Positions 36,428-45,108 of a stretch of 64,000 bases of DNA are shown here, piece by piece; position 1 is the first letter of the stretch, and each line of letters starts with the position of its first letter. The position numbers and the translations under genes are program-made. Below the pieces are notes generated by a model. The model was not told the origin of the DNA and searched no databases. It saw only the letters and a list, made by a program, of their open reading frames with translations. The stretch covers positions 41,972-105,971 of the forward strand of contig DATJUT010000103.1 of NCBI GenBank assembly GCA_035502185.1. The letters run 5' to 3'. The DNA is from Gemmatimonadales bacterium. Lineage in GTDB: Bacteria > Gemmatimonadota > Gemmatimonadetes > Gemmatimonadales > JACORV01.

Positions 36428-38380
36428 GTGAGCACAGCCCTACGCCCCGAAGCGTGCGAGACGAACGCCGGCCTGGTGCGCCTGGTGCTCGTGGGGGCGC
36501 CGAACGTCGGCAAGAGCGCCTTGTTCGGGCGGCTGACGGGCATCTACGCCGTGGTGTCCAACTACCCCGGGACGTCGGTCGAGATCACGCGCGGCCGGTT
36601 CACGGCCGGCGGCCGCGACGTGGAGGTGCTCGACACGCCGGGGATGTACGGCTTCCTCGCCGTGTCGGAGGAGGAGCGGGTCGCGCGACGCGCGGTGCTC
36701 GCCGCGGGGAAGCGGACCATCGTGCACGTGGTGGAGGCGGCCCATCTCGAGCGCTCGCTCCCGCTCACGCTGCAGCTGCTGTCGCTCGGCGCGCCGGTCG
36801 TGGTCGCCTGCAACCTGCTGGACGAGGCGCGGCGCGAGGGTCGCGCTCCCGACCTCGCGCTGCTCTCGGCGCGGCTCGGCGTCTCGGTGGTGGGCACGGT
36901 CGCCACCACGGGCGAGGGGCTGCCCGAGCTGCTCGACGCCGCGCTCGCCGCGCCGCCGCCGGTGGACGGCTGGTCGCTGCCCGAGCCGTTCCGCGCGCCG
37001 GTCGTGCGCCTGGCGGGGGAGGAGGGCGTCGTCCGCCTCGCGGCCGAGCTCGCGCTCTCCGGCGACGAGTCGGCCGCAGCCGACTTCGGGGCGGAGCCGG
37101 CGCTGTGGCGCGCGGTGGTGGCCGAGCGCGACGAGCGATGGTCGGGGGCCGAGGGCTACGCGGTGGCCGTAGCCACGGCGCGCCGCCGCATGGCGCTCGC
37201 GCTGCTCGACGGCGTGGTGCCCGACGGCGACGGGGCGTCGGACGGTCGCAGCAGGCTGCTCGACCGGCTGGCGCTGTCGCCGTGGACCGGACTGCCGATC
37301 GTCGCGCTGGTCCTCTACGTCGGCTTCTACAAGTTCGTCGGGGGCTTCGGCGCCCAGACGGCGGTGGACTGGCTCGACCACGTGGTGTTCACGCGCTGGA
37401 TCGCGCCGCTGGCCGCCGCGGTGACGGGGCTCGTCCCGTGGCAACCCCTGCGCGACCTGGTCAACGGCCCCTACGGGCTCATCAACCTCGGCGTGCGCTA
37501 CGCCTTCGCCATCGTGCTCCCCATCGTGACGTCGTTCTTCCTCGTCTTCGCCCTGCTCGAGGACTCCGGGTACCTGCCGCGGCTGGCGCTGCTGCTGGAC
37601 CGTGCCCTGAAGAAGGTCGGGCTCTCGGGCCGCGCAGTGATCCCGCTGGTGCTCGGCTTCGGCTGCGCCACGATGGCGACGCTGGTGACGCGCACCCTGG
37701 AGACCCGGCGCGAGCGCGTCATCGCGACGCTGCTGCTGGCGCTCGCCATCCCGTGCTCCGCCCAGCTGGGCGTGGTGCTCGGCATTCTGAGCGCGTGGCC
37801 CGGGGCCGTGGTGGTGTGGGGGATGGTGCTGGTGGCGGTGTTCCTCGCGGTCGGCCGGCTGGCGGCGCTGTTCCTGCCGGGCGAGCCGCCGAGCTTCTAC
37901 CTCGAGCTGCCGCGCCTCCGGGCCCCGAAGGTGGGCAACGTGCTCCGCAAGACGGGCGCCCGGGTGCGCTGGTACTTCGCCGAGATCCTGCCGCTGTTCC
38001 TGCTGGCGAGCGTGCTGCTGTGGGCGGGCGACCTCACCGGCGCGCTGGCGCGGGCGACCGGAGCGCTGGTGCCGCTGGTGCGGCTCATCGGTCTTCCCGC
38101 CGAGGCCGCCCCCGCGTTCCTGTACGGGTTCTTCCGCCGCGACTTCGGCGCCGCCGGGCTGTACGACCTGGCGCACCGCGGTCTCCTCTCGCCGGCCGCG
38201 CTGACCACGGCGGCCGTCACCATCACCTTGTTCGTGCCGTGCATCGCGCAGTTCCTGGTGATGAAGAAGGAGCGCGGGCTCAAGGTGGCCGTCGGGGTGC
38301 TGGTGGTGGCGACGACGATCGCCTTCACCGTCGGCGGGCTGGTGGGCTGGCTGCTGCGCACGCTCGGAGGCTGGGCATGA
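36428..38380 (+). CDS. feoB: Ferrous iron transporter FeoB
   Basis: FeoB imports Fe(II) across the inner membrane. The 650-aa protein has an N-terminal GTPase domain: G1 GAPNVGKSALF, G3 DTPGMYG and G4 NLLDEA (NxxD). A helical GDI-like domain (about residues 180-270) follows, then a membrane domain with about eight helices. Gate motifs are FALLEDSGYLPRLALLLDR and GFGCATMATLVTRTLETRRER in the two Gate regions. GTG 36428 has GGGAGG four bases upstream. Its stop overlaps the feoA start (ATGA), with the order feoB-feoA rather than the usual feoA-feoB. Confidence 0.95.
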   Translation: MSTALRPEACETNAGLVRLVLVGAPNVGKSALFGRLTGIYAVVSNYPGTSVEITRGRFTAGGRDVEVLDTPGMYGFLAVSEEERVARRAVLAAGKRTIVHVVEAAHLERSLPLTLQLLSLGAPVVVACNLLDEARREGRAPDLALLSARLGVSVVGTVATTGEGLPELLDAALAAPPPVDGWSLPEPFRAPVVRLAGEEGVVRLAAELALSGDESAAADFGAEPALWRAVVAERDERWSGAEGYAVAVATARRRMALALLDGVVPDGDGASDGRSRLLDRLALSPWTGLPIVALVLYVGFYKFVGGFGAQTAVDWLDHVVFTRWIAPLAAAVTGLVPWQPLRDLVNGPYGLINLGVRYAFAIVLPIVTSFFLVFALLEDSGYLPRLALLLDRALKKVGLSGRAVIPLVLGFGCATMATLVTRTLETRRERVIATLLLALAIPCSAQLGVVLGILSAWPGAVVVWGMVLVAVFLAVGRLAALFLPGEPPSFYLELPRLRAPKVGNVLRKTGARVRWYFAEILPLFLLASVLLWAGDLTGALARATGALVPLVRLIGLPAEAAPAFLYGFFRRDFGAAGLYDLAHRGLLSPAALTTAAVTITLFVPCIAQFLVMKKERGLKVAVGVLVVATTIAFTVGGLVGWLLRTLGGWA

Positions 38381-38673
38381 AGTGCACGATGTGTGGCGCG
38401 GCGCCGACCGCGTGCGAGGGCTGCCCGATCGGCTCGAACTTCTTCGTCTCCCAGCGGCTCGCGTCCCTCGGCCCGGGCCAGCGGGCCACGGTTCGCCGCC
38501 TCGCCGCCGACAGTCCTGCGGACCTGAGGAAGCTCCTGGCCCTGGGGCTGCTGCCCGGGGTGGAGGTCGAGGTCGAGCGGCGCTGGCCCGCGATGGTCCT
38601 CAGGCTGGACTGCGCCACGGTGGCGCTGGACGCGGTGCTGGCCGGCGCCGTCCTGGTCGCCCTGGCGGCGTGA
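38377..38673 (+). CDS. feoA: FeoA-like protein with N-terminal cysteine motif
   Basis: This small cytoplasmic partner of FeoB has 98 aa. Residues about 28-98 form an SH3-like FeoA domain (ATVRRLAADSPADLRKLLALGLLPGVEVEVERRW, then a beta hairpin). An N-terminal extension carries CTMCGAAPTACEGCP, four cysteines in two CxxC pairs, not typical of FeoA and more like the cysteine-rich FeoC/FeoB tails or a metal site. ATG 38377 overlaps the feoB stop. The extension may bind iron or zinc and regulate the transporter. Confidence 0.85.
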   Translation: MKCTMCGAAPTACEGCPIGSNFFVSQRLASLGPGQRATVRRLAADSPADLRKLLALGLLPGVEVEVERRWPAMVLRLDCATVALDAVLAGAVLVALAA

Positions 38674-38723
38674 CGCGGGCCGGGTCCGTCCGGAAGGCCT
38701 ACCGATCGGAAGTGGCGGGCGGT

Positions 38724-38729
38724 TAGCTT
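38724..38729 (+). promoter_or_regulatory. TAGCTT -10-like element upstream of the M6 protease
   Basis: TAGCTT followed by G lies 32 bases before GTG 38761. An in-frame TTG at 38728 falls inside the element and so is unlikely to be the start. Confidence 0.4.
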
Positions 38730-38760
38730 GCACCGATCCCTGCGCACGGAGTGCGGACGG

Positions 38761-40962
38761 GTGAGCTTGCGCGCCGACGTTGCGGGCGTGGTCATGGCGG
38801 TCGCCGGCATCCTGGCGGCCGCGCCGGCCGCGAGGGCCCAGGTCGGCGGGGCCGACGTGATCCGGCGGGGCCTCGCGCACGGCGGCGCCCGGCCTCCCGC
38901 GGGGTTCTACCAGACGCTGGCGGCGCACCCGGGCGCCTTCGAGTTCACTCACGGGTGGCTCGAGAAGGCGCGCCGCGTGCGGCTGGCACGCCAGGCCCTC
39001 CGCGCCCGGGGCGCCTGGCGGCAGCTCAATGCGCCCGCGGCGGCCGCGCTGCGGGCCGCGTCGGCCACGGTCGTCGGCGGCGCGCTGCGCTACCCGACCT
39101 TCCTGCCGCTGTTCTCGAACACCAGCGCCGCCGATGCCGCGATCATGGACACCGCCGCGGTCGCGCGGCGCTTCTGGGGCACGCTGCCGGCTCCGGCCAA
39201 TCCGTACTCGGTCACCACCTACTACCAGGAAGTGTCCGGGGGCCGACTGACGGTCACCGGCACCGTGATCGACACCATCCGCCTGTCCCAGACGGACGCG
39301 TTCTACGAGGGCGGGTTCGGCTGCCAGGGCCTGTGCGGCTCGTCCGGCGTGCCGGCGCTGATCCGCGAGCTCCTGCTGCACGCCGACTCGACCGTGGACT
39401 TCGCCGCGTTCGCCGATTCGACGAACGGCATCGTGCCGGCGATCGTGGTCCTCGATCCGCAGGTGGGCGGCGAGTGCCTCCTGATCTACCAGCCGGCCAG
39501 CCAGAGCATCTGGGCGCACCGGTTCTCGCTGTCGGGCTGGGGTGCAGGGCCGTACACGACCAACGATACGGTCAACGGGCACCCGGTCGTGATCGACGAC
39601 TACATCATCCAGGGCGCCCAGGGCGGGCAGACCGGGTGCACGCCGGGTCAGCTCGCGCCCATCGGGACCGTCACGCACGAGACCGGCCACCTGTTCGGAC
39701 TGCCGGACCTCTACGACGTGAGCGGCGAGACCGAGGGCATCGGCCGCTGGGACCTGATGTCGTCGGGGAACGAGCAGCAGCCGTTCCGGCCCGCGCACAT
39801 GAGCGCGTGGACGCTGGCGACGCTGGGCTGGGTGGCGGAAGTCCCGCTCACCACCTCGCAGTCGGTCGCGGTGGGTCCCATCGAGACCGGCGACACGGCC
39901 TTCGCCGTTCCGCTCGCCGGCACCAACGAGTTCTTCCTGCTCGAGAACCGGCAGCCGATCGGCTCGGATTCGATGATGTACGGGCCCGGGCTGATGATCT
40001 ATCATCTCGACACGCTGCTGATGAGCACGCGGCTCTTGAACAACTCGGTGAACGCCGCGCTCCCACACGCCCTGGCGGTCGAGGAGGCGGCGGGCGACAC
40101 CGGGCTCGACTGCACCTATCCCGCCGCGTGCAACGACCGCGGCGATGCCGGGGACCCGTTCCCGGGCAGCAGCGGCAACGCCAGCTTCGGCCCGGGAACC
40201 CGGCCGTCCGCGCGCACCAACGCCGGCGCGGCCGCCGGCCTCAGGCTCGACTCGATCCGGCAGGTCGCGCCGTTCGGCGCGGTGAGCTTCCGGATCACGT
40301 TCGGCGGCGTCACCACCGTGGCGGCCTCGGACACGGCGGCGAGCGTGCAGGTGGATGGGGTGCGGACGCCGGTGTTCCGCGACCTGCTCGCCGACGGGTC
40401 CACGCACACGGTCGCGATCGACAGCACGCAGCTCTCGCCGTCGGGCCGGGTGAGCTACGCGTTCCGGTCGTGGTCGGATGGCAAGGCGGCGCAACACACG
40501 ATCACCGGCTCGGTGGCGGGCGCGACCTACACGGCGCTGGTCGCCCGCCGCTACCTGATGTCCGTATCCATCATCGGCGCGGGCTCGGTGAGTGCCACGC
40601 GGACCATCGACCCGGTCTCCGGCAGCTTCCTGGCCGAAGGCGACAGCGTCACGCTGACGCCGGTGCCGGACACGGGCTCGTCGTTCGTCGGGTGGAGCGT
40701 GGACACCGTGACCGGCGCGAGCGTGTTGGCGCTCCGGGCCGTGCGGCCCTACGCGCTGGTGGCGACCTTCGCCGGCGTGGCGGACGTGCTCACCCAGCTG
40801 CTCACCGGCCGCAGTGCGCTCGCCGGCGGACAGCTGCTGGTGCTGGATGGCCTGGGGAACGACAACGGGCGGTTCGACGTCGGCGACTTCGTGGCCTGGC
40901 TCGACCGGAACCCCGGCGCGCTCGCTGCCCGGGCCGGCGTCCGGTCGGGGGCGCGGCCGTGA
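38761..40962 (+). CDS. Secreted M6-family metalloprotease with dockerin-like C-terminus
   Basis: This immune-inhibitor-A-like zinc protease has 733 aa. A signal peptide (VVMAVAGILAAAPAARAQ) leads to the catalytic domain, with HETGHLFGLPDLYD giving the HExxH zinc motif (H306, E307, H310) and the downstream aspartate of the family. About residues 520-680 contain beta repeats (SYAFRSWSDGKAAQHTI, TLTPVPDTGSSFVGWSV) like bacterial repeat domains. The tail at 695-716 reads LDGLGNDNGRFDVGDFVAWL, an EF-hand or dockerin-like loop with D696, N700, N702, D706 and D709. GTG 38761 starts the signal peptide. The stop overlaps a lipoprotein gene (GTGA). Confidence 0.85.
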   Translation: MSLRADVAGVVMAVAGILAAAPAARAQVGGADVIRRGLAHGGARPPAGFYQTLAAHPGAFEFTHGWLEKARRVRLARQALRARGAWRQLNAPAAAALRAASATVVGGALRYPTFLPLFSNTSAADAAIMDTAAVARRFWGTLPAPANPYSVTTYYQEVSGGRLTVTGTVIDTIRLSQTDAFYEGGFGCQGLCGSSGVPALIRELLLHADSTVDFAAFADSTNGIVPAIVVLDPQVGGECLLIYQPASQSIWAHRFSLSGWGAGPYTTNDTVNGHPVVIDDYIIQGAQGGQTGCTPGQLAPIGTVTHETGHLFGLPDLYDVSGETEGIGRWDLMSSGNEQQPFRPAHMSAWTLATLGWVAEVPLTTSQSVAVGPIETGDTAFAVPLAGTNEFFLLENRQPIGSDSMMYGPGLMIYHLDTLLMSTRLLNNSVNAALPHALAVEEAAGDTGLDCTYPAACNDRGDAGDPFPGSSGNASFGPGTRPSARTNAGAAAGLRLDSIRQVAPFGAVSFRITFGGVTTVAASDTAASVQVDGVRTPVFRDLLADGSTHTVAIDSTQLSPSGRVSYAFRSWSDGKAAQHTITGSVAGATYTALVARRYLMSVSIIGAGSVSATRTIDPVSGSFLAEGDSVTLTPVPDTGSSFVGWSVDTVTGASVLALRAVRPYALVATFAGVADVLTQLLTGRSALAGGQLLVLDGLGNDNGRFDVGDFVAWLDRNPGALAARAGVRSGARP

Positions 40963-41354
40963 CGCGCCTCCTCGTGCTCGCCGCCGCGGCGGCGTTCGCC
41001 GCGGGGTGCCGGAGCGACCAGGGGCCGGTGTCCGGCGAGTTGTCGGTGCGGCTCACCACGCCCCGCGCCACCGATCGGGGCATCCTGTTCGCGGTGGTCG
41101 GCCCGACGAGTGCGGTGACGGCGCCGGCCGGCTCCGGCTATCGCGTGTTCTCGCAGGCGGCGGGCGGCGACACGACGCGCGTCGTGGTCGTCGCGCCGGT
41201 CGGCGCCGGCCTGGCGGCCGGCGACCTGGCGCATCTCGCGGTGAGCGACACGCGCCAGTTCAGGAGCTACGCGGCCCGGGTGATCGCCCTGGCGGCTCCG
41301 AGCTACGCGCTCGCCGACACGACGGGCGTTTCGCTCTCGGTCGTGCGGCCCTAG
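40959..41354 (+). CDS. Small lipoprotein coupled to the M6 protease
   Basis: The 131-aa product has a lipoprotein signal (LLVLAAAAAFAAGC, C17). The mature 115 residues are strand-rich (GELSVRLTTPRATDRGILFAVVG, TTRVVVVAPVGAGLAAGDLAHLAV, LADTTGVSLSVV), consistent with one immunoglobulin- or cohesin-like beta sandwich. No named family is recognised. It starts with GTG inside the protease stop codon and probably works with it, for instance as the surface anchor for the protease's dockerin-like tail. The family call is inference only. Confidence 0.7.
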   Translation: MTRLLVLAAAAAFAAGCRSDQGPVSGELSVRLTTPRATDRGILFAVVGPTSAVTAPAGSGYRVFSQAAGGDTTRVVVVAPVGAGLAAGDLAHLAVSDTRQFRSYAARVIALAAPSYALADTTGVSLSVVRP

Positions 41355-41366
41355 CCTCGGTCGCGG

Positions 41367-41387
41367 CCGCCGGCGCGCGGCCGGCGG
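41367..41387 (+). terminator. Hairpin terminator after the lipoprotein gene
   Basis: CCGCCGGC (41367-41374) pairs with GCCGGCGG (41380-41387) around a five-base loop, and a TTTT run follows at 41394-41397. It lies 13 bp after the lipoprotein stop and before the tRNA promoter. Confidence 0.5.
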
Positions 41388-41399
41388 TACGCGTTTTGC

Positions 41400-41428
41400 T
41401 TGAGCGGGCCTTTCGGCCTTGGTACATT
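41400..41428 (+). promoter_or_regulatory. Promoter of tRNA-Ala
   Basis: TTGAGC (41400-41405) and TACATT (41423-41428) are spaced by 17 bases. Transcription would start near 41435, seven bases before the mature tRNA. The spacer carries a small GGCC-TTTC-GGCC hairpin. Confidence 0.5.
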
Positions 41429-41441
41429 GCGGCGGCACGGC

Positions 41442-41514
41442 GGGGCGGTAGCTCAGTTGGGAGAGCGCGTGGTTTGCAACCACGAGGTCGAGGGTTCGAT
41501 CCCCTTCCGCTCCA
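41442..41514 (+). tRNA. tRNA-Ala (anticodon TGC)
   Basis: The 73-nt sequence folds as a complete cloverleaf. The acceptor stem GGGGCGG/CCGCTCC contains the G3-U70 wobble pair that defines alanine tRNA. The anticodon loop TTTGCAA (41473-41479) presents TGC at 41475-41477. The T loop reads TTCGATC, and A73 is the discriminator. The terminal CCA is not encoded. Confidence 0.97.
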
Positions 41515-41566
41515 TCCTGTTGCGTGCGCCGTCTTGCCGCCGTCGTTCCCCGATTCGTAGGGAGAC

Positions 41567-41938
41567 ATGGACCCTTCGACGATCCACGAATACCGGTTCG
41601 TCCTGGCCTTCCTGGCCCTGGGGCTGGTCTTCGGGATGATCGCCGTCGCGGTGCCGCACTTCATCGCGCCGCGCGGCCGCGGCGAGGACACCTTCAAGAC
41701 CTACGAGAGCGGCATCGTCCCCGAGCGCGGGGCGTGGCGCCAGTTCTCGCTCGCCTACTACCTCTACGCCCTGTTGTACCTCGCCGTGGCGGTGGACGTG
41801 ATCTACCTGCTGCCGGTGGCGCTCGTCTTCCGCACCGTGCACACCTGGCAGGTCCTGGTCGAGGTCGTGGTGTTCGTCGCGATCCTCGCGGTGGCCGTCG
41901 TGTACTCGTGGCGCACCGGAGTCTTCCGGTGGGATTGA
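41567..41938 (+). CDS. nuoA: NADH-quinone oxidoreductase subunit A
   Basis: NuoA is a small membrane subunit of complex I at the hinge near the quinone site. The 123-aa protein has three helices (about residues 8-30, 60-85 and 90-112) and the conserved [13 protein letters not shown] loop between helices 1 and 2. ATG 41567 has AGGGAG just upstream. It begins the 11-gene operon, 52 bp after the tRNA, with no clear promoter or terminator between. It overlaps nuoB by 10 bp. Confidence 0.95.
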   Translation: MDPSTIHEYRFVLAFLALGLVFGMIAVAVPHFIAPRGRGEDTFKTYESGIVPERGAWRQFSLAYYLYALLYLAVAVDVIYLLPVALVFRTVHTWQVLVEVVVFVAILAVAVVYSWRTGVFRWD

Positions 41939-42453
41939 CGACCCCGGACGATCGCGAGCTGGAGCGGCTGGCCGTGGAGGCGTCGCCGTGGGTGCGGCTC
42001 GCGATGGTCGAGGACGTGCTCAACCTGGCCCGGGCCAACTCGCTGTGGCCGCTGACCTTCGGGCTGGCCTGCTGCGCGATCGAGATGATGGCCGCCGGGG
42101 CGGCGCGCTACGACCTCGACCGGTTCGGCGTGGGCCTGTTCCGGCCCTCGCCGCGGCAGGCCGACTTGATGATCCTGGCGGGCACCATCTCCCGGAAGAT
42201 GGCCCCGGTCATCCGGACGCTGTGGGACCAGATGCCCGGGCCCAAGTGGGCGATCGCGATGGGCGGGTGCACGATTTCCGGGGGCCCGTTCAAGTACCCC
42301 GGCGAATACGCGATCTCCGAGGGCGCGGAGAAGTTCATGCCCATCGACGTGCACGTGCCGGGCTGCCCGCCGCGGCCCGAGGCGCTGATCGCGGGGATCC
42401 TCAAGCTCCAGGACAAGATCAAGCAGGGACGGCGGCTTGACCGCGCCGGCTGA
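41929..42453 (+). CDS. nuoB: NADH-quinone oxidoreductase subunit B
   Basis: NuoB carries the terminal [4Fe-4S] cluster N2 of complex I, the direct electron donor to quinone. The 174-aa protein shows the ligands in the right order: the adjacent cysteine pair in [10 protein letters not shown], then MGGCTISGG and [12 protein letters not shown]. It lies at the membrane junction with NuoD. GTG 41929 (GGAG seven bases upstream) overlaps nuoA; the first residues [14 protein letters not shown] replace the longer N-terminus of some homologues. Confidence 0.95.
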   Translation: MGLTTPDDRELERLAVEASPWVRLAMVEDVLNLARANSLWPLTFGLACCAIEMMAAGAARYDLDRFGVGLFRPSPRQADLMILAGTISRKMAPVIRTLWDQMPGPKWAIAMGGCTISGGPFKYPGEYAISEGAEKFMPIDVHVPGCPPRPEALIAGILKLQDKIKQGRRLDRAG

Positions 42454-42961
42454 TCTGGCGCGGGCGGCCGAGGCGCTGGGCGCGACCGTGCCGGCGCCCG
42501 TCGAGCACCCGTTCGCCGGCGCCGTGGAGGTCCGGTGGATCGCACCCGGGCGCCTGCCCGACGCGTGTCGCCTGGTGCGCGACGCCGGCTACTTCTTCGA
42601 GTCGCTCAGCTGCGTGGACCGACTCGACCCCCACGGCTGCTTCGAGTTGATCTACACCTTCAACACCTTCGCCGCCGCCCCGTCCGGCCGCCTCGTCTGG
42701 CGGGTGTGGGCGCCCCGGGAGGCGCCGGTCCCGACGGTGAGCCACATCTTCGGCGCCGCCGCCTGGAACGAGCGGGAAGCGTGGGAGCTCTACGGCGTGG
42801 GGTTCGCGGGACATCCCAACCTCACCTGGCTGCTGCTGCCCGAGGGGACCGCGTGGCGCCCGCTGCTGAGGAGCTTCACGGCCCCGCCGCCCTCCGACTA
42901 CGACGACAGCCGGCGCGCGGCGCCCGCGGCCGCCAGCGATGACCAGCCCGCACGCCACTGA
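42437..42961 (+). CDS. nuoC: NADH-quinone oxidoreductase subunit C
   Basis: NuoC is the 30-kDa-type peripheral arm subunit. The 174-aa protein has the characteristic motif [28 protein letters not shown] and LLRSF near the end. It is separate from NuoD, not fused as in some enterobacteria. The start appears to be TTG 42437, 17 bp inside nuoB, with AGGGAC upstream; GTG 42489 would remove part of the conserved N-terminal strand. It overlaps nuoD by 23 bp. Confidence 0.92.
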   Translation: MTAPADLARAAEALGATVPAPVEHPFAGAVEVRWIAPGRLPDACRLVRDAGYFFESLSCVDRLDPHGCFELIYTFNTFAAAPSGRLVWRVWAPREAPVPTVSHIFGAAAWNEREAWELYGVGFAGHPNLTWLLLPEGTAWRPLLRSFTAPPPSDYDDSRRAAPAAASDDQPARH

Positions 42962-44066
42962 CGCGCTCGACACCTACACCCTGAACATGGGGCCGCAGCA
43001 CCCGTCCACCCACGGCGTGCTGCGGATGAAGCTCACGCTGCGGGGCGAGGAGATCGTGGCGGCGGAGCCGATCATCGGCTATTCGCACCGGGCGCACGAG
43101 AAGATGGCGGAGAACCGCAGCTACGCGCAGTTCCTGCCCAATACGTCGCGACAGGACTACCTGTCCGGGATGATCTACAACTTCGCGTGGGTCGAGGCGG
43201 TCGAGCAGCTGGCCGGCATCGCGGTGCCGGAGCGCGCGCTGGTGGCGCGGGTGATCCTCGCGGAGTTCAACCGCATCGCGTCACACCTGTTGTGGATCGG
43301 CGCGTTCCTGCTGGACCTGGGCGCGGCGACGCCGTTCCTCTATGCGTGGGACGACCGGGAGGCGATTCTCTTCCTGCTCGAGTCGGTCACGGGGTCGCGG
43401 CTCACCTACTGCACCGGCCGGTTCGGCGGGCTGAGCCGGGACCTCGACGCCGGCTTCCCGGACCGCGCGCGCGAGGTGCTCGCGAAGCTCAAGGGTCGCT
43501 GGGACGAGTACGCCCGCCTGATCGAGGACAACGTCATCTTCGTCAATCGCACCAAGGGCGTCGGGGTGCTGTCCCGCGACCTGTGTCTCTCCTACGGCGT
43601 GACCGGCCCCACGCTGCGCGGCTCGGGCGTGCCGTACGACGTGCGCAAGGCCGAGCCCTACGGCGCCTACCCGCGGTTCGAGTTCGAGGTGCCGACCCGC
43701 GAGGAGGGCGACGTGTTCGCGCGCTACATGGTGCGGGTGCTCGAGATGCAGCAGAGCGTCCGCATCATCGAGCAGGCGCTGCAACAGCTGCCGGGCGGGC
43801 CGATCCTGAACCCCGACTCCATCGGGGTGAAGAAGCGGCTCAAGCCGCCGGTCGGGACGCAGTATTACGCGGTCGAGAGCGCCCGCGGGCACTACGGGAT
43901 CCTGATCGTCTCGGAGGGGGGCGCGGAGCCCTATCGCGCCAAGTTCCGCACGCCCTCGTATCCCAACCTCGCGGTCCTGACCGAGGTGATGCCCGGCAAC
44001 ATGGTCGCGGACGCGGTGGCGATCCTGGGCAGCGTGGACCTGGTGATGCCGGAGGTGGACCGGTGA
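42939..44066 (+). CDS. nuoD: NADH-quinone oxidoreductase subunit D
   Basis: NuoD is the 49-kDa-type subunit that forms the quinone pocket with NuoB. The 375-aa protein contains MGPQHPSTHGVLRMKL, IGYSHRAHEKMAEN, RVILAEFNRIASHLLWIG and the terminal VMPEVDR, all hallmarks. ATG 42939 lies inside nuoC. In a 14-subunit operon nuoE, nuoF and nuoG would follow here; instead 34 bp lead directly to nuoH. Confidence 0.96.
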   Translation: MTSPHATDALDTYTLNMGPQHPSTHGVLRMKLTLRGEEIVAAEPIIGYSHRAHEKMAENRSYAQFLPNTSRQDYLSGMIYNFAWVEAVEQLAGIAVPERALVARVILAEFNRIASHLLWIGAFLLDLGAATPFLYAWDDREAILFLLESVTGSRLTYCTGRFGGLSRDLDAGFPDRAREVLAKLKGRWDEYARLIEDNVIFVNRTKGVGVLSRDLCLSYGVTGPTLRGSGVPYDVRKAEPYGAYPRFEFEVPTREEGDVFARYMVRVLEMQQSVRIIEQALQQLPGGPILNPDSIGVKKRLKPPVGTQYYAVESARGHYGILIVSEGGAEPYRAKFRTPSYPNLAVLTEVMPGNMVADAVAILGSVDLVMPEVDR

Positions 44067-44100
44067 GGCGGCGGGAGCCGGCCGGCGCGGAGCCGCGGGC

Positions 44101-45108
44101 ATGCTGAGCGCGCTGCACGACCTGCTCGCCCGCCTGCTCGGCGACTTCGGCGCGACCCTGGTCCTGGGCGCCGGCCTGATCCTCGGCTTCCTCACCTTCA
44201 ACGTGCTGTTCCTGATCTGGCTGGAGCGCAAGGTGTCGGCCCACGCGCAGCGACGCCTCGGCCCCATGGAGGTCGGCTTCCACGGCTCGCTGCAGACCAT
44301 CGCCGACATGCTGAAGCTGCTCTCCAAGCAGCTGGTGACGCCGCTCGCGACCGACCACTTCACGTTCCTGTTCGCGCCGATCCTGATCTTCATCCCGACC
44401 ATCTGCCTCACGTCGCTGGTGCCGCTGGGCGACGCGCAGGCCTTCGCGGAAATGCCCAACGGGCTCGTGGTGGTCGTCGTGCTCTCGGGCGTGACCGTGA
44501 TCGCCATCTTCATGGCCGGCTGGTCGTCCAACAACAAGTACGCGGTCCTGGGCGGGATGCGGTCCGTGGCGCAGGTGGTGGCGTACGAGATCCCGGTGCT
44601 CCTGTCCGCGCTGTCCGTGGTGCTGATCGCCCAGTCGCTCAACCTGCACCAGATCGTGGCCGGCCAGACGGTGCCCTACGCGCTCTACGAGCCGGTCGCG
44701 GCGCTGATCTTCTTCATCGGCATCACCGCCGAGACCAACCGGGCGCCGTTCGACATCCCGGAGGCCGAGTCGGAGCTGGTCGGCGGGTTCCACACCGAGT
44801 ACACCGGGATGCGGTTCGCGCTGTTCTTCTTCGCCGAGTACACCAACATGCTGGTGCTGGGCGCGGTGGGCGCCACGCTGTTCCTGGGCGGGTGGAAGGG
44901 CCCCTGGGTGGCGGACCACCAGTGGCTGGGACCGCTGTACCTCCTCCTCAAGGGCTATGGCGTCGTGTTCCTGATGATGTGGGCGCGCTGGACCTTCCCG
45001 CGCCTGCGCTTCGACCAGCTGATGAACTTCGCCTGGAAGCTGCTGATCCCGGTCGCGCTGGTGAACCTGCTCCTCACCGCGATCGTGCTCGAGGCGCTGC
45101 CGCTGTGA
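44101..45108 (+). CDS. nuoH: NADH-quinone oxidoreductase subunit H
   Basis: NuoH links the peripheral and membrane arms of complex I and lines the quinone tunnel. The 335-aa protein has about eight helices and the conserved loops LIWLERKVSAHAQRRLGP and ITAETNRAPFDIPEAESELV with GGFHTEYTGMRF. These carry the acidic residues of the E-channel. The ATG is at 44101. The stop overlaps the nuoI start (GTGA). Confidence 0.96.
   Translation: MLSALHDLLARLLGDFGATLVLGAGLILGFLTFNVLFLIWLERKVSAHAQRRLGPMEVGFHGSLQTIADMLKLLSKQLVTPLATDHFTFLFAPILIFIPTICLTSLVPLGDAQAFAEMPNGLVVVVVLSGVTVIAIFMAGWSSNNKYAVLGGMRSVAQVVAYEIPVLLSALSVVLIAQSLNLHQIVAGQTVPYALYEPVAALIFFIGITAETNRAPFDIPEAESELVGGFHTEYTGMRFALFFFAEYTNMLVLGAVGATLFLGGWKGPWVADHQWLGPLYLLLKGYGVVFLMMWARWTFPRLRFDQLMNFAWKLLIPVALVNLLLTAIVLEALPL

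Noticed and set aside
40959-41354. Reading the small lipoprotein as a C-terminal extension of the protease.
   Set aside because: The frames differ, and the lipoprotein has its own signal peptide and lipobox.
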